From Anniella stebbinsi (lineage: Eukaryota; Chordata; Lepidosauria; Squamata; Anniellidae), in assembly GCA_029215795.1 (NCBI GenBank), contig JARDYH010000007.1:80177763-80241762 (forward strand): a stretch of 64,000 bases of DNA. The letters are read 5' to 3'. Position 1 is the first letter of the stretch, and every line of letters begins with the position of its first letter. The position numbers and the translations under genes are program-made. Below are positions 31,607 through 42,704 of the stretch, one piece after another. A model generated the notes under the pieces. It made no database searches. It saw nothing but the letters and a program-made list of their open reading frames with translations, and was not told where the DNA came from.

Positions 31607-33476
31607 AGTTCAGGTCATAAACATGTAGAACATTTCACTGCTAGCTGAAACAGGGTATTGTGTGTCTCTAGAAGGAACAAGGAATGGGGGCGGTGGGGGC
31701 AGATCAAACATGCTAGTCTTTGGGAACCGAAGGCTTGGAACCAAACAGAGCCCGAACTATTACTTCTTTCTGTGTCAATATTGAGGAAAAGACTATAATT
31801 AGGCATTGACTGGAGTAAGTGGGTACTTACTTGAATAATTCATTAATTGCATTGTTGTCTGGCCAACTATTTATATAAATGTTCAGGGCATTAAAAGAAG
31901 CTGTAATGACAACAATCTTTGCAAGCAGAGTAATAGAGAATGCCAAGGACATATAATTGGATGTTCCAAAACATACATACATACACAGAAGTGCTACAGG
32001 TTTGCCTCCCTTTCTCCCCTTACTATGTGACAATGTGTAACATGATGCCACAGAGTGGTGCATTTCTCCACCCACTTCTTTGGCACATAGAAAACAAGAA
32101 AATCCCCCCCTCTCACTTTTTCTTTTGTTGGGGGTGTGTTTGTTGATGAGGGAAGGGGAGGGCAGGGCGGTTCTCCTCCAGCACACGGGATTCCCCCCTC
32201 TTCATCTTTCCCTGCCTGACCCTTCTCTTCCTGGCTCCAGGAACAAACCCCAATCCATAAGAGCCCATAAGTGAAAAGAGAGGCCCCAGTATAGCTACGA
32301 CTATAGAGCATTACCACACTAGGACTTACTTCTGAGTAGGTACATTTAGAATTTCATTGGTAAATGTCATGTTTAGTTTGTCCTTTGGGTGCCAAGTTAA
32401 AACACAACCTCCCTCCCTGAGCATTTAATAAAACAGTATGCTATTTTATGACATATTAGGAAGCTGGCTATATTACTGGATTTCATTGATGCTTTGCCCA
32501 TTTTTATGCTATTTTGATGTTTTACTCTGTGATTTATTGTTCTGATGGTTTTTATTTTTATTTTATGATCCCCCAGAAAGCCTCCTGTGGAACATAACAT
32601 ATGCATCAAAAGAGGGGATAGAAATATTCTTAATAAGCAAACGTCCACGTGCCCTTTCAATCCAAGGCTTGGAACATGTGTCCAAAATATCACATGACAC
32701 GTACCCATGCAGGCCTGCGCACCTGGGCAGTTTGTATGCACATGGCGTTTACTTTGCTGGAGGAGTAGATTTTGCCCTCTGCCCATTCAGTAGTTAACGT
32801 GCAATTGTCGTTCAAATCTGATTGCTTGCTCCTGTGAGATGGTGTTGTTTCAATCAACCAAATAGCGATGGAGGCCATGGTATGCGGTGGGTGCAAGGGA
32901 ACATGCTCCCCTGCTCTGTGATGAGCAGAGTCTGCATCTCCCAACACACCAGATGAACGAGGGCTTTCCGCGAAGATGGGTCCTTTTTCATTAATCATGC
33001 CTTAGAGATTTTACACCCACCCACCCTGAACATTTCCTTCGTGTGAGTTTTCTCCCATCAATTGCGATGAACTTTGTTCATGACCTGAACACACCTACAG
33101 TCATTACAGTTTTAAAATGGTTCCTTGCAGCCTGCTTACACCTTCTCTGACCTTCCATTTCTCCTATTGTGAATGCTGTCGTTTGCCACCTACCATCACT
33201 GCCCACACATCCAGCCCACCTGCACTGCACCGCTTATACTACTCTGTACTCCTGATAATGGTTTTGCTAAGAACCACACGTTACCTGCGTATTTCCTAAA
33301 GTCTCCGTTTTTAAAAGTATGGAATTGAGGTGTGTGGGGAGGATGATAAAGATTTTAAAGAGAAATAAGTTTCTCATTCTCAATGTTTTAGAGGAAAGTC
33401 TAAACTAGGACTCTCAACACGGGCTCTTTTAAGTTCAATTTTTTCTTTCACCACAAAATGAATGCACATCTCTAGG
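31607..33476. other. Mostly unclassified
   Basis: 32318-32360 (ACACTAGGACTTACTTCTGA) resembles the P repeat. Otherwise no gene or family repeat is seen. (GATT)n follows at 33477-33502. Confidence 0.4.
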
Positions 33477-33502
33477 ATTGATTGATTGATTGATTGATTG
33501 AC

Positions 33503-34128
33503 ATACCATCTTTTGTCCCTGAACACGACCAACCCCCCAAGTATTTCAGAACTGTAAAAACACAATTGTAACACAAGAGAAACAAACAAATAATTATAAA
33601 AGCAAACAAAACATAAGGAAAAGGTGTCTAAAGGAATCAAGGAAGTTTCATGTGAAAGTTAATGAGAGTTCAAAATCCCATCTGTATATTCTGCTGCAAT
33701 CTCCATAGATATCTGTGCAAAGCACGTACATCAATGCATTTAGATAACAAGATCACTCACAATTATGTGGATACAAGAAACAGATGGACCAAACTATCAG
33801 AAGGTTTACAGCCATTAGATGGGTGACATTTTGTTTTAGTTGTCAATAACAGTTGCAAAGCCAAAATATTCTATTCCTTTCAGTGAAATGACCCTATGAT
33901 CTGTGATCCAAAGTGCACCTGCTCATTATTACTATTTTTAATGGTTCCAGTGAAATTAATTAGACTAATTACTGCCACATAAACGTGTTTAGTTTGGGAT
34001 GCCAGGAACATAAATCTCATTAAGTTGTTGCTAGGTTTTCTTTTCTTTTTTTCCTCCGTTTTATTTTGGGTTTTTTTCAGGAGTCACTTCTAAAATAGAT
34101 GAATGGTGCTTTGATACTGAAATCCATT
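33503..34128. other. Repeat-poor; TAAT-rich block at 33900-34030
   Basis: ATTAATTAGACTAATTACTG at about 33954-33973 contains several ATTA/TAAT homeodomain-type cores. Possible conserved non-coding sequence, by composition only. Confidence 0.3.
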
Positions 34129-34136
34129 GTATAAGA

Positions 34137-34456
34137 TAGGCTGACCATATGAAAAGGAGGACAGGACTCATGTAACTTTAACAGTTGTAGAGAAAAGGGA
34201 ATTTCAGCCAGAGTCATTTGTATGCAATTAGTTCCTGGTGACATTCCCTCTTCACCACAGCAGTTAAAGTTGCAGGGGCCCTGCCTTCTTTTGTATATGG
34301 TCACTCTAGTATAGTGCCTGCAACTTTAACTGTTGTGATGAAGAAGGGATTTCACCAGGAACTAATTGCATACAAATGACACTGGCTGAAATTCCCTTTT
34401 CTCTACAACTGTTAAAGTTACATGAGCTCTGTCCTCCTTTTCATATGGTCAGCCTA
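34137..34456 (+). mobile_element. MITE-A copy A4, full length
   Basis: 320 bp from TAGGCTGACCATATGAAAAG to CTTTTCATATGGTCAGCCTA. Flanks share TATAAGA(T) (34130-34136 and 34457-34463), a 7-8 bp duplication. Each half is itself an inverted repeat: GTAACTTTAACAGTTGTAGA pairs with CATCACAACAGTTAAAGTTG in the same half. The centre GGTCACTCTAGTATAGTGCC is asymmetric. AAAAGGAGG terminal subtype, AATTAGTTCCTGG loop subtype. Confidence 0.92.
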
Positions 34457-34464
34457 TATAAGAT

Positions 34465-35342
34465 AAATCTTAAGGCCTTGATGGGAAGGGTTCCACCATA
34501 TCCTTATTCATATGGCAATGGTATATAAAAGATTTGATGCAACAGCTGGATGTTGCTTTTGGAAGACAATTCAAGGAGCTAATGATGCTATGTACTGATT
34601 GCTGGAATGGCTCAAACAATTTCACTTGCTCTTTGCATGATGGTAAGGACATTATCACTACCAACCATGCTCAGAAAGATGAATTCTAGGCCCCTTTTGT
34701 CGGAACTGCGATTTATTCACCTTCATAACCTGCATCAAGCAAAGACATTATTGAAGAAGACTGGGCTTAATTTACTTCTAAAGGTTTGTCAGCCAATTGG
34801 ATTTCACTACCTCCTTCCATCTCCACCGGCTTCCTGCCACTGGTATTAATAGAAAGAAAACACTCAATGTGTCTGGTCAACTTACCCATCAGGCTCTCCC
34901 TTACTGATGCTCTGACATTTCTGTCTCCGGCCACCTGCAGACTATACGTTCCATTTTAATTTTAGCCTATGCCTTCTTTATGATTAGAGACAAGTTTCAT
35001 TTTTGTCTCCAGCCTCAGCCTCAGCCTCAACCAAGATGGATTTGTTCTGGGATGAGGAGGCTGGCCCAGCACGTATCACTGAGACCCAGTTGGGAGAAAG
35101 GCAAGTAGGGATGTTGGACAAATCCACAATGAAATTGCAGATCCCACATTGGACCGGCTCTTTCTGGGTCATGCGGATTCTACTGATTTCTGGACCACGG
35201 ATGATGATGATGATGTTGATGATGATTAGGGGGTGGGGATTTGTGCTAATGTGATGTAGCTCAGGTCTATATTAGAGCAAATGAGCACTTGCAAAAAGGA
35301 AATAAATTTCCATTATAATAATAATAATAATAATAATAATAT
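34465..35342. other. No recognisable gene; GAT and AAT simple repeats
   Basis: GAT-rich run at 35205-35228 and (AAT)n at about 35317-35341. No family repeat elsewhere. Confidence 0.5.
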
Positions 35343-35432
35343 CTTATTCTATCAATGAGTGGACGATGAAATGAAAGATGCCTGACAATCCATGAAACAC
35401 ACACTGAATGGGTTTAACAAAAATCCATATAT
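35343..35432 (-). repeat. MITE-I copy (I4), partial
   Basis: TTATTCTATCAATGAGTGGA, TGAAAGATGCCTGACAATCC, ATGAAACACACACTGAATGG. The terminal ACATCCCTA is degraded. Confidence 0.6.
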
Positions 35433-35596
35433 TTCCAAAGGTGATAAATTAATCTTTCCCTTTTTTACCTGCCAGGTGTCTTGTTTCAATCTGAAACAGG
35501 CAGCCTAAGCTCTGGGCACTCACCCTGCTCCCTAACAAACTCCCTAACTGAGTTAACGGAGATCACCTAGGATATATTGATGGAGTCCCCTTGTCA

Positions 35597-35915
35597 TAAC
35601 GTGACCATATGAAAAGGAGGTCAGGGCTCCTGTATCTTTTACAGTTGCATTGAGAAGGGAATTTCAGCAGAAGCCATTTGTATGCATGCAGCACCTGGTG
35701 AAATTCCCTCTTCATCACAACAGTTAAAGCTACAGAAGCTGCACTAGAGTGACAAGATACAAAAGAGGGCAGGGCCCTTGCAACTTTAACTGTTGTGATG
35801 AAGAGAGGATTTCACCAGGTGCTGCATGCATACAAATGACACCTGCCAAAATTCCCTTTTCGATTCAACTGTTAAAGATATAGAGCCCTGTCCTCCTTGT
35901 CATATGGTCACCCTA
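35597..35915 (-). mobile_element. MITE-A copy A5, perfect 8-bp duplication
   Basis: 319 bp from TAACGTGACCATATGAAAAG to TTGTCATATGGTCACCCTA. CCTTGTCA flanks both sides (35589-35596 and 35916-35923), the clearest proof of an 8-bp hAT-type duplication for this family. The centre reads CTAGAGTGACAAGATACAAA, so orientation is minus. CACCTGG/GCATGC loop subtype. It inserted at the very start of the putative LTR that follows. Confidence 0.95.
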
Positions 35916-35918
35916 CCT

Positions 35919-36464
35919 TGTCAGGATCAAGGCCTGTTCTCCCTAGTGTGAGGGAAGGGGTTTCAGGCTATCAATCAGAATCAGATTCTAAACCAGAAGA
36001 AACAGGATTAGAAATGTACCAGGCAAAAGAGGGAGGAGATTCTCCCAGGCTCTTGAGGAGCCAGGGATGAATCTTCACTGGACTTTATCAGAGAGAATGC
36101 TAACAACTCAGAGTCTGTGAGAACTCAGCTTTCCTCAGAGGGAGAAGGGACTTCAGAATTGGATGATCCCAGAGTTCACCACAGGGTCAAGTAGGCAGAG
36201 CTGAAAACTGGGGAGAGGAGATCAGCTTGGGTAGCTTTTTGCCAAAGAATTCTTCAGAAGCACCCTCCCTGAAGCAAGAGTGGCTTGCGGGAGGAACTTG
36301 CCCTTTTGTTGAAAGGACAACTGCCTATTTTAAAGTGTTTTATTGGTGTTTTATTGGTATTTTGATGATGTATTGGTTTTATGTGCTTTTAATCAGTTTT
36401 GTATTTTATGTTTAATGCTGTCCCCCACCTTGATCCGTTGGGAGAGGCGGGTAATAAATAAATA

Positions 36465-36505
<41 letters not shown>

Positions 36506-36661
36506 GTTTAATCAGCCAAGTTTTAGCCTAGAGGAAAGTTCCTAGTTTTTACATTCCCTTCAGGTGTGAAGACATGTTTATTTGCTGAATACAGTTTTGT
36601 GGATTACTTGGCAGAACTCTTTATAGTCTCACATCATAGCGGAGGGCTTGGAATCACAACA
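35919..36661 (+). mobile_element. Putative solo LTR, interrupted
   Basis: It starts TGTCAGGATCAAGGCCTG and ends near TTGGAATCACAACA, fitting TG...CA boundaries. Flanks CCCCT (35587-35591, before A5) and CCTCT (36662-36666) match at 4 of 5. Late strings TTGCTGAATACAGTTTTGTG and AGAACTCTTTATAGTC resemble a retroelement LTR 3' part. An L2-like segment (36330-36506) is inserted inside. No internal coding region or second LTR is seen, so a solo LTR formed by recombination is my reading. The superfamily (Gypsy-like or other) and the 3' boundary are uncertain. Confidence 0.5.
36330..36506 (+). repeat. L2-like tail with (ATT)n, inside the LTR
   Basis: GTGTTTTATTGGTGTTTTAT, GTCCCCCACCTTGATCCGTT and GGGAGAGGCGGGTAATAAAT lead into (ATT)n at 36464-36506. 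Same family as 8118-8280 (reverse) and 39285-39366. Confidence 0.75.
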
Positions 36662-36727
36662 CCTCTAGACTTATGGTCATAAGAGACTTCAACATTTAGC
36701 ACAACACTACTTGGAACCCATTTAAGG

Positions 36728-37978
36728 TAGGGGTGTGCACGCCAAAAAATATAGTTGTTTATTGTTATCATCATTTCGGACCAAAAAAATTATCGTCTTC
36801 ATTCATATCATAGGTGAACCGTATCGTCTTCACAATAATTATCATGAAAAAATGATATTTTTGGCAGCCCTATTTTTAAAGAAAAATGACTATAACTTCT
36901 GTATTTTAAAAAATAGAGGCTTGAAACTTGGTCACAGTGCTTATGGGGTATCCCTAAGTATGTGTATGAAATTTGAGATCGATCCCTCCAACCCTTGATT
37001 TTATATGAATTTATTAAAGATCGTTTCAGTTCTGACAGATCAGAATGACAGCTCGCCATGTGCGTTCATTTAGGCCTGTCAGAACGGAAATGATCTTTTA
37101 AAAAATCATATATAATCGAGGGTTAGAGGGATCAATCTCAAATTTCATACACATATTTAGTAGGGATGTGCACTGGATCGGATCCGATCCATGATCCAAA
37201 TCCAATCCAGGGGGAAATCGGATAAAATTAGCTGATTTATCTGATTTCCGATCTAACACCTGGCGCGCTACCTAGGGGCAAGCTGCGAAGCCTGCTCGCA
37301 GTAGCAGCCAGTGGCAGATGGGAGTGGATGACCACGGAAGGTAAGCAGGGGGAGGGGGAGGGAGGGGGCTTACCCCTCGGGGCCATCCGCTTCCATCCAC
37401 TGGTGGCCCCATGGGGGTAAGGAGCACGGGGGAGGGGACTTACCTGCCGGGGCCATCTGCAGCAGACGGCCCCGGGGGGGAGGGAGTTAGGCCCCCCCTC
37501 ACCCACCTGCCGCCATTTTTTCCTCATAGACTTGCATTGGGGGAAAGCTTTCTTACCCCCAATGCAAGTCTATGGGGAAAAAATGGCAGCCGATCCAAAA
37601 ATCAGAAGTTCCGATTTTTGGATCGGGATCGGACCCGATCCGGTCGGGGGGGGCTCCGATTTTGTCCGATCCGATCCGGGACAAAATTGGAGGTCCCGAT
37701 CCGGGTCCCGATCCGATCCAGGGGGTACGTGTACACCCCTAATATTTAGGCATACCCCATAAGCACTGTGACCAAGTTTCAAGCCTCTAACTTTTAAAAT
37801 ACAGAAGTTATAGGTATAAGTATATGGCAGTCCAACAAAACAATAAAATCGCCCCAAAATTATCGTCTCCGATGACTATCGTAGGTTTTTCTATCGTATT
37901 GTCATTGTTAAACACAAGCACGATAACGACCTTATCGTATCGTTATTGTACATTTTAATGATACGATACACATCCCTA
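36728..37978. mobile_element. MITE-B copy B2, carrying nested MITE-C (C2)
   Basis: Left end TAGGGGTGTGCACGCC, right end GATACGATACACATCCCTA. ATTTAAGG flanks both sides (36720-36727 and 37979-37986), a perfect 8-bp duplication. It is in the opposite orientation to B1. After removing C2 and one copy of its 8-bp duplication, the element is about 660 bp, the same as B1. The C2 insertion splits the right arm after CATACACATATTTAG, and B resumes with GCATACCCCATAAGCACTG. Confidence 0.93.
37161..37741. mobile_element. MITE-C copy C2, nested in B2, perfect 8-bp duplication
   Basis: Left end TAGGGATGTGCACTGGATCG, right end GTACGTGTACACCCCTA. ATATTTAG flanks both sides (37153-37160 and 37742-37749). 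Internal hairpin CTTGCATTGGGGGAAAGC / CCCCCAATGCAAG as in C1. No transposase frame. Confidence 0.93.
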
Positions 37979-37986
37979 ATTTAAGG

Positions 37987-38593
37987 CACAAGAACCTCTG
38001 ATACAGCACTCAAACAGTAACATTTTAAACATTTAATTAAACTCATTTAAGTGGTTTATCGCTGCAGTATACATATAGCAATAAGAAAATCAGCACTGCT
38101 AGATAGCATGGAGACCAGGAAAACAATGTCACCCTACATTTTACTAAAATTGTGGCTTAGGAATCTTTGCTATATGGCCCAAATAATATTCTTCATATCC
38201 TTCACCATCCGCAGCGCTGACCCACATCTCGTCAGGAAACTTATCTGGTAATATAAGCCCCAGCTACTATAGCAGCAGAATTAGTAACTGGGACATATTG
38301 TAGGGACATAATATTTTCTTTTTACCAGTGTTTTTTCCCCCCTCATAAGCCCTTGCTTTCATCCAAGCAAAGGTTCACATGTAATTAAAATAAACTTCAA
38401 AACATAAAAGCTCACCCACTTCGCACCCCCATTACAGAGTACATTTCATGTTCCAATTCATTTCTTTTTCTTTATGGCAAACATAATTCAAAACAGATTT
38501 CTGGCAAGTAAATGAGAGCCAGAACTCTAAATGAACTATTGAAGGTGCTTAATCTATCAACAACAACAACAACGACAACAACAACAACATAGA
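37987..38593. other. No recognisable gene; (AAC)n at 38560-38590
   Basis: Unique-looking sequence ending in an AAC-type simple repeat directly before R2. Confidence 0.5.
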
Positions 38594-38700
38594 TTCAGCA
38601 CCTTGGATAGGTCCATTAGAGTTCTGGCTGGTTCTGACTGAAGCCCAGAATGGATTTGCAGCCCTGCCATAATCGGAGCCACCAGTCCCGATTGTCTCAG
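38594..38700 (+). repeat. Repeat R copy 2
   Basis: TTCAGCACCTTGGATAGGTC, GTTCTGGCTGGTTCTGACTG and GAGCCACCAGTCCCGATTG align with 18418-18523. The boundary at 38594 follows the AAC repeat directly. Confidence 0.6.
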
Positions 38701-39284
38701 CTGCTCTTTGCTTTTTGAAGTGCATAAGTTAACCAGCGATGAGGCCAGGTCTGGACTTGGAGCTTAGGTTCAGAGCCCCCAAGTGACCACCCAGAGAATG
38801 CCAGATGATGGAGGTCCAGCATCTACACCTGAGCTGGCATGAGTATTCCAGGGCCCACCTGGGCTGATGCTTGTCATGGTAGCATCCAGTTGCCTTGTTT
38901 TTCAAACATTTCATATTGTCAGAGGGGCAAGTTGCTGGGGATGTACATAGTTACAGGTGCTCATTTTATTACATTTACTGGGGGGGGGGGGGAGTTGTGC
39001 TTTTCTACAATGAAATGGTGCTGTTTCCCAGGTAACTGTGTTTAGCACCAGGGCAGTAGAAGCAAACTCCATTTTATTCCTGTAGCTATGATGGCATTCT
39101 GATTTAAGTGAGTTTAAAATGCAAAACTGTTCATGCTCAAAGCCTGTATTTACTTCTTCCTCCCCCCCCCCACCACCCCAAATCGGAGTTGGCACACAGC
39201 TTTTGTTCGCTCCAAATGATCAGGAATGTCGAAGCACCTGTAAAGCGTGGAATGGCAGTTGGGGAAAGGAGAAATGTCATGTTC
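38701..39284. other. No recognisable gene; 13-base G run
   Basis: A G13 tract lies at 38980-38992. No family repeat otherwise. Confidence 0.5.
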
Positions 39285-39329
39285 CCCGCCTCGATCCAGA
39301 CGGAGAGGTGGGTAAGAAATAAATTGTTG

Positions 39330-39366
<37 letters not shown>
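39285..39366 (+). repeat. L2-like tail with (TTA)n
   Basis: CGCCTCGATCCAGACGGAGA and GGTGGGTAAGAAATAAATTG, followed by (TTA)n at 39337-39366. Confidence 0.7.
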
Positions 39367-39464
39367 GTGCGGGCTTCAAAGCTGAAGCAATGCATCTACC
39401 TTCCCCCATGCCTGCAAAAAGAAAGGGGGGGGGGGGAATATCAAAGTTCACACTCTGACATTAC

Positions 39465-39705
39465 GGCCTTATCTACCCCAAGCAGGATATTGCACTATGA
39501 AAGTGGTACGAAAGTGGTATAACAAAGGCAGGAGCCACACTACTGCTTTACAGCGGCATGGAAGTACACTGACAACTGCTGGGGCCCACTGACACATACC
39601 ATATACCGCTTTCATACCACTATACCCTGCTTGGTGTGGCTCCTTTTATATACTGCTTTCATACCAGTTTCATAGAGCAATATCCTGCCTGGTGTAGATG
39701 AGGTC
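39465..39705. mobile_element. MITE-F copy F1
   Basis: 241 bp. Left GGCCTTATCTACCCCAAGCA, right CCTGGTGTAGATGAGGTC. Inverted inner arms GGATATTGCACTATGAAAGT / CATAGAGCAATATCC, and several ATACCACT/AGTGGTAT-like blocks. Flanks TAC and TAG match at 2 of 3. No coding capacity. Confidence 0.7.
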
Positions 39706-40706
39706 TAGGGATGCCCATTGCTGGGAAATCCGCCCCTCATGGGATGCATTTGCAAGCGGAGCTGTATGGGCATCTGGACAGAACTCATGGATTTCTATGC
39801 TCAACTCTCTCACTCTCTTGACTGGAGTCTGGCAAGGAGAAGGGGAGGAGTTGCATCCGATTGAAGCACACTTTTTCTTGCCGGGGTACAAGATTGCATA
39901 ATTAAGAGACTTTCTTTCTCTTTTTCACTCCCACGGTTGTCGCTGTCACTTGGCGACTCAAGAAACTACGATATCGGATGAAGTGGACCTTCTCAAAGTG
40001 GGACTTAACCAGATTCCTGTCAATTATGTATAATTAGATGGATATTATTTGTATAGATCAATCGATGTACTGTTATTTGATGTAAATTTACTTGAGGTGT
40101 AATGACCCAGTGTATTTATGAATGTACACTAAAAACTTGGTATGTTTAAAAAGCATGGTTTTTTTGCCTATTGTCCTATTACTTAATTGGTTGTTACAGC
40201 AGCAGGCGAATTCTAAGTTCTCCTCCCTTCCTGCCATCAACACTGCCTCTACCACCAGCCTTGTAAACCACTCTCCCGCCCTCTCTGCCAGTGCCTAGCA
40301 GGGGGATCTGGAGAGTTGGGCATGGAGGTGGCAGCGAGGGAGGTGAGCATCACGCCTCCCCTCCTTTCCTGCTACCGCTGCCCCTGCCAACGTAGTGCCC
40401 AACTTTCTCATTCTCCCTACCAGTCCAGGGAGCATGAAAGAGTTGCACATGAGAGCAGCAGAGACAGGAAGGGAGGGAGGGTGGTACTGTGGCAGCCGCC
40501 ACTGCTGCCGTGCAAAGGTGGCAAATCCGCCAGCTGGTCGGACTCCCTGCAGACTGAGTCGGCCAGCTGGCGGATCTCAGGTTGGAATCCAGGACGTCAA
40601 GTGGCAGAAGCTCACTGAGCTTCACCCCCTTCCCAAACAGATTCCTCCGACATCTCTATCTGATACAGACTTCAGTTGGAACATGCTTCAAGGTTAAAGG
40701 TTCTCG
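39706..40706. other. Unclassified, partly GC-rich; hairpin at 40527-40573
   Basis: 39890-40190 is AT-rich unique sequence. 40200-40690 is GC-rich with CCGCCAGCTGG (40527-40537) and CCAGCTGGCGG (40563-40573) forming an 11-bp perfect stem. No gene is recognised. Confidence 0.4.
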
Positions 40707-40949
40707 ATCATCCCAGAGTGCAGGACACGGAATGATGGGCTCAGGTTACAGGAAGCCAGATTCTGGTTGAACATCAGGAAAAACTTCCTGACTGTCACAG
40801 CAGTACAACTATGGAACCGATGACTTAGGGAGATCATACTAGAGGCATTCAAGATGCTGTTGGACAGCCATCTGTCAGGTGGATTCCTGCACAGAGCAGG
40901 GGGTCAGACTCGATGGCCTTAGAGCCATTTCCAACTCTATGATTCTAAG
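40707..40949 (+). repeat. CR1 LINE 3' end (CR1-3)
   Basis: TTCTCGATCATCCCAGAGTG, ACATCAGGAAAAACTTCCTG, AGAGCAGGGGGTCAGACTCG and the closing CCAACTCTATGATTCTAAG match CR1-1. Short, 5'-truncated, with a small internal deletion. Confidence 0.88.
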
Positions 40950-41067
40950 ATGAAGACCTTCAGTAAGTTTGAGTTTTGCTGATTCACATATTGCTACTTC
41001 CCTCCCCCTCCATATCTTCAGAACGGGATACAGCATATTGACTAAGGAAATGTTTAGAACCTCCTTC

Positions 41068-41069
<2 letters not shown>

Positions 41070-41110
<41 letters not shown>
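41070..41110 (+). repeat. Microsatellite (AT)n
   Basis: About twenty AT units. Confidence 0.95.
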
Positions 41111-41112
<2 letters not shown>

Positions 41113-41559
41113 ATCAAGCTGATAAAATAGTGATGCCATTAAGGACTGACAAGGCTTTGTGACCACAGTGTTCTGGGATGGAACGTTCCATCTCTCCCTC
41201 TCCAAGTCACAAACCACGCAGGAGATTTCCGTTTCTGGACATTTGTTCAAGCACAGCTGTTCATGCACAGGCAGGGATATTAATCACTCAGCTGTGCTTG
41301 GCAGTGATGATGGGTTGGGAAGCGGTCCAGAGATGGTAAGCAAGGGCCTCCACTTCCTTCAACTTCTCTGCTTCGCCATCCACATGATGGCACCAGTTGT
41401 CAGCGGGTGTATAACTAGTATTCTTTTCAATATTTAGTTCAACGTAATTCTCACATTGGCTTGAACATCTAGGACAAATGGCAACCTTACAAAACCAATA
41501 GGAATATATGTTTTTGTATGTAGAGAGAAAACACCCTAAGGCTATCCATCTGACCAATG
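41111..41559. other. No recognisable gene or repeat
   Basis: Unique-looking sequence. Confidence 0.5.
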
Positions 41560-41798
41560 AAATGTTTGCTGATTTGTGCACATTTTTTTCCAAAGTATGC
41601 ACTTTTTCATGTTCATTTTTCAAATGTATGCATGCTGTCAAATGCATTGGCGGGGGGTGGTAGTGGTGGTGAATCACATTACAACCTTGGAAATACAGGA
41701 CTTCAGCTACAGACTGTGGTCCGTGCTCATTCCGGAAGGGACAAACTGTGTAAATCTTGATGAAAAATGAATCGAAATGAATTTATCATACATCCCTA
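41560..41798 (+). repeat. MITE-Q copy (Q3), hAT-like right end
   Basis: TTTGTGCACATTTTTTTCCA, AAATGTATGCATGCTGTCAA, CACATTACAACCTTGG and AACTGTGTAAATCTTGATGA align with 7671-7900. Ends CATACATCCCTA at 41798. Confidence 0.65.
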
Positions 41799-42360
41799 GA
41801 TAAAACAAAGAGGGCTGGTGTAAGTTGGGGGGATTGGCAAAAAATGAAAAGAAAAAAGTGTGCCCCATCTTGTGTGAGAGGAAGCCCTTACTGTTAGTAT
41901 GAAGTCACCATAGAACATAACAACAAAAGCCTAGCTGATCCACAGTCCCGTTTTCCAAAGTGGACAATCAGATGCCCATGGAAAGGTCACAAGACATGAG
42001 TTCCTGCATTCACCTTAGCATCTTGGGAGTTCAAAAATATATAGGGGGGGGGGGGTCAGGTAATGACCAGCAGCAAAAGGGGACACAATCAAGGAGGGTA
42101 CATTGAGTGGGGCAAAACCATCACTTACAGATTGTTCAGCCCTAGGTGTATGGTTTGAAGTTAGTTGAAGAGATGGGACACAATAAAACCCGCCATGATG
42201 TTGCATGGAGAAGCTGCTTCTAATGACTGGCCTTCCCCATTGAAGCATTTTGGACCGTGTTATAACTTATTACCACAAAATGACCTTTTGTCTCAAATAA
42301 ATCAGCAGGAAAAGGTTTTGTGGAAATTTTGTGAAATGTTGTATGTAACAAAGGTTTTAG

Positions 42361-42402
<42 letters not shown>

Positions 42403-42663
42403 CTGGGGGATGTCTAAACACTCAGAAAGCTTCCAGGTGGATGTGTGGTGGTGCAGCATCGATTATACAATGACGTCGCAATCACACACCTATTCTGGGG
42501 ATTTCCCCTGAAACTGTGGAGAACAAAAGTCCTGTGGAGAAAAAAAAAGTCGGGGACTTGCCCCGGCTTTTCTCTCTGGAGCGAGATGAGGACATACAAG
42601 ACAGTGTCGAGACAGCCCTAAAGCCTCACTCCAGAGTCACAGTGGAGGCATGAATGGGCGATG
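41799..42663. other. Unclassified; G12 run and (AT)n
   Basis: G12 at 42044-42055 and an AT microsatellite at 42367-42401. No gene recognised. Confidence 0.5.
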
Positions 42664-42704
42664 CCTGGTGGAAGGCGACCTGCGATTGGTTGCCTTCCAC
42701 CAGG
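42664..42704. repeat. 17-bp stem hairpin
   Basis: CCTGGTGGAAGGCGACC (42664-42680) and GGTTGCCTTCCACCAGG (42688-42704) are inverted with one mismatch and a 7-base loop. It sits in a locally GC-rich stretch. It could be the core of a decayed palindromic element or a chance survivor. No RNA gene is recognised. Confidence 0.6.
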
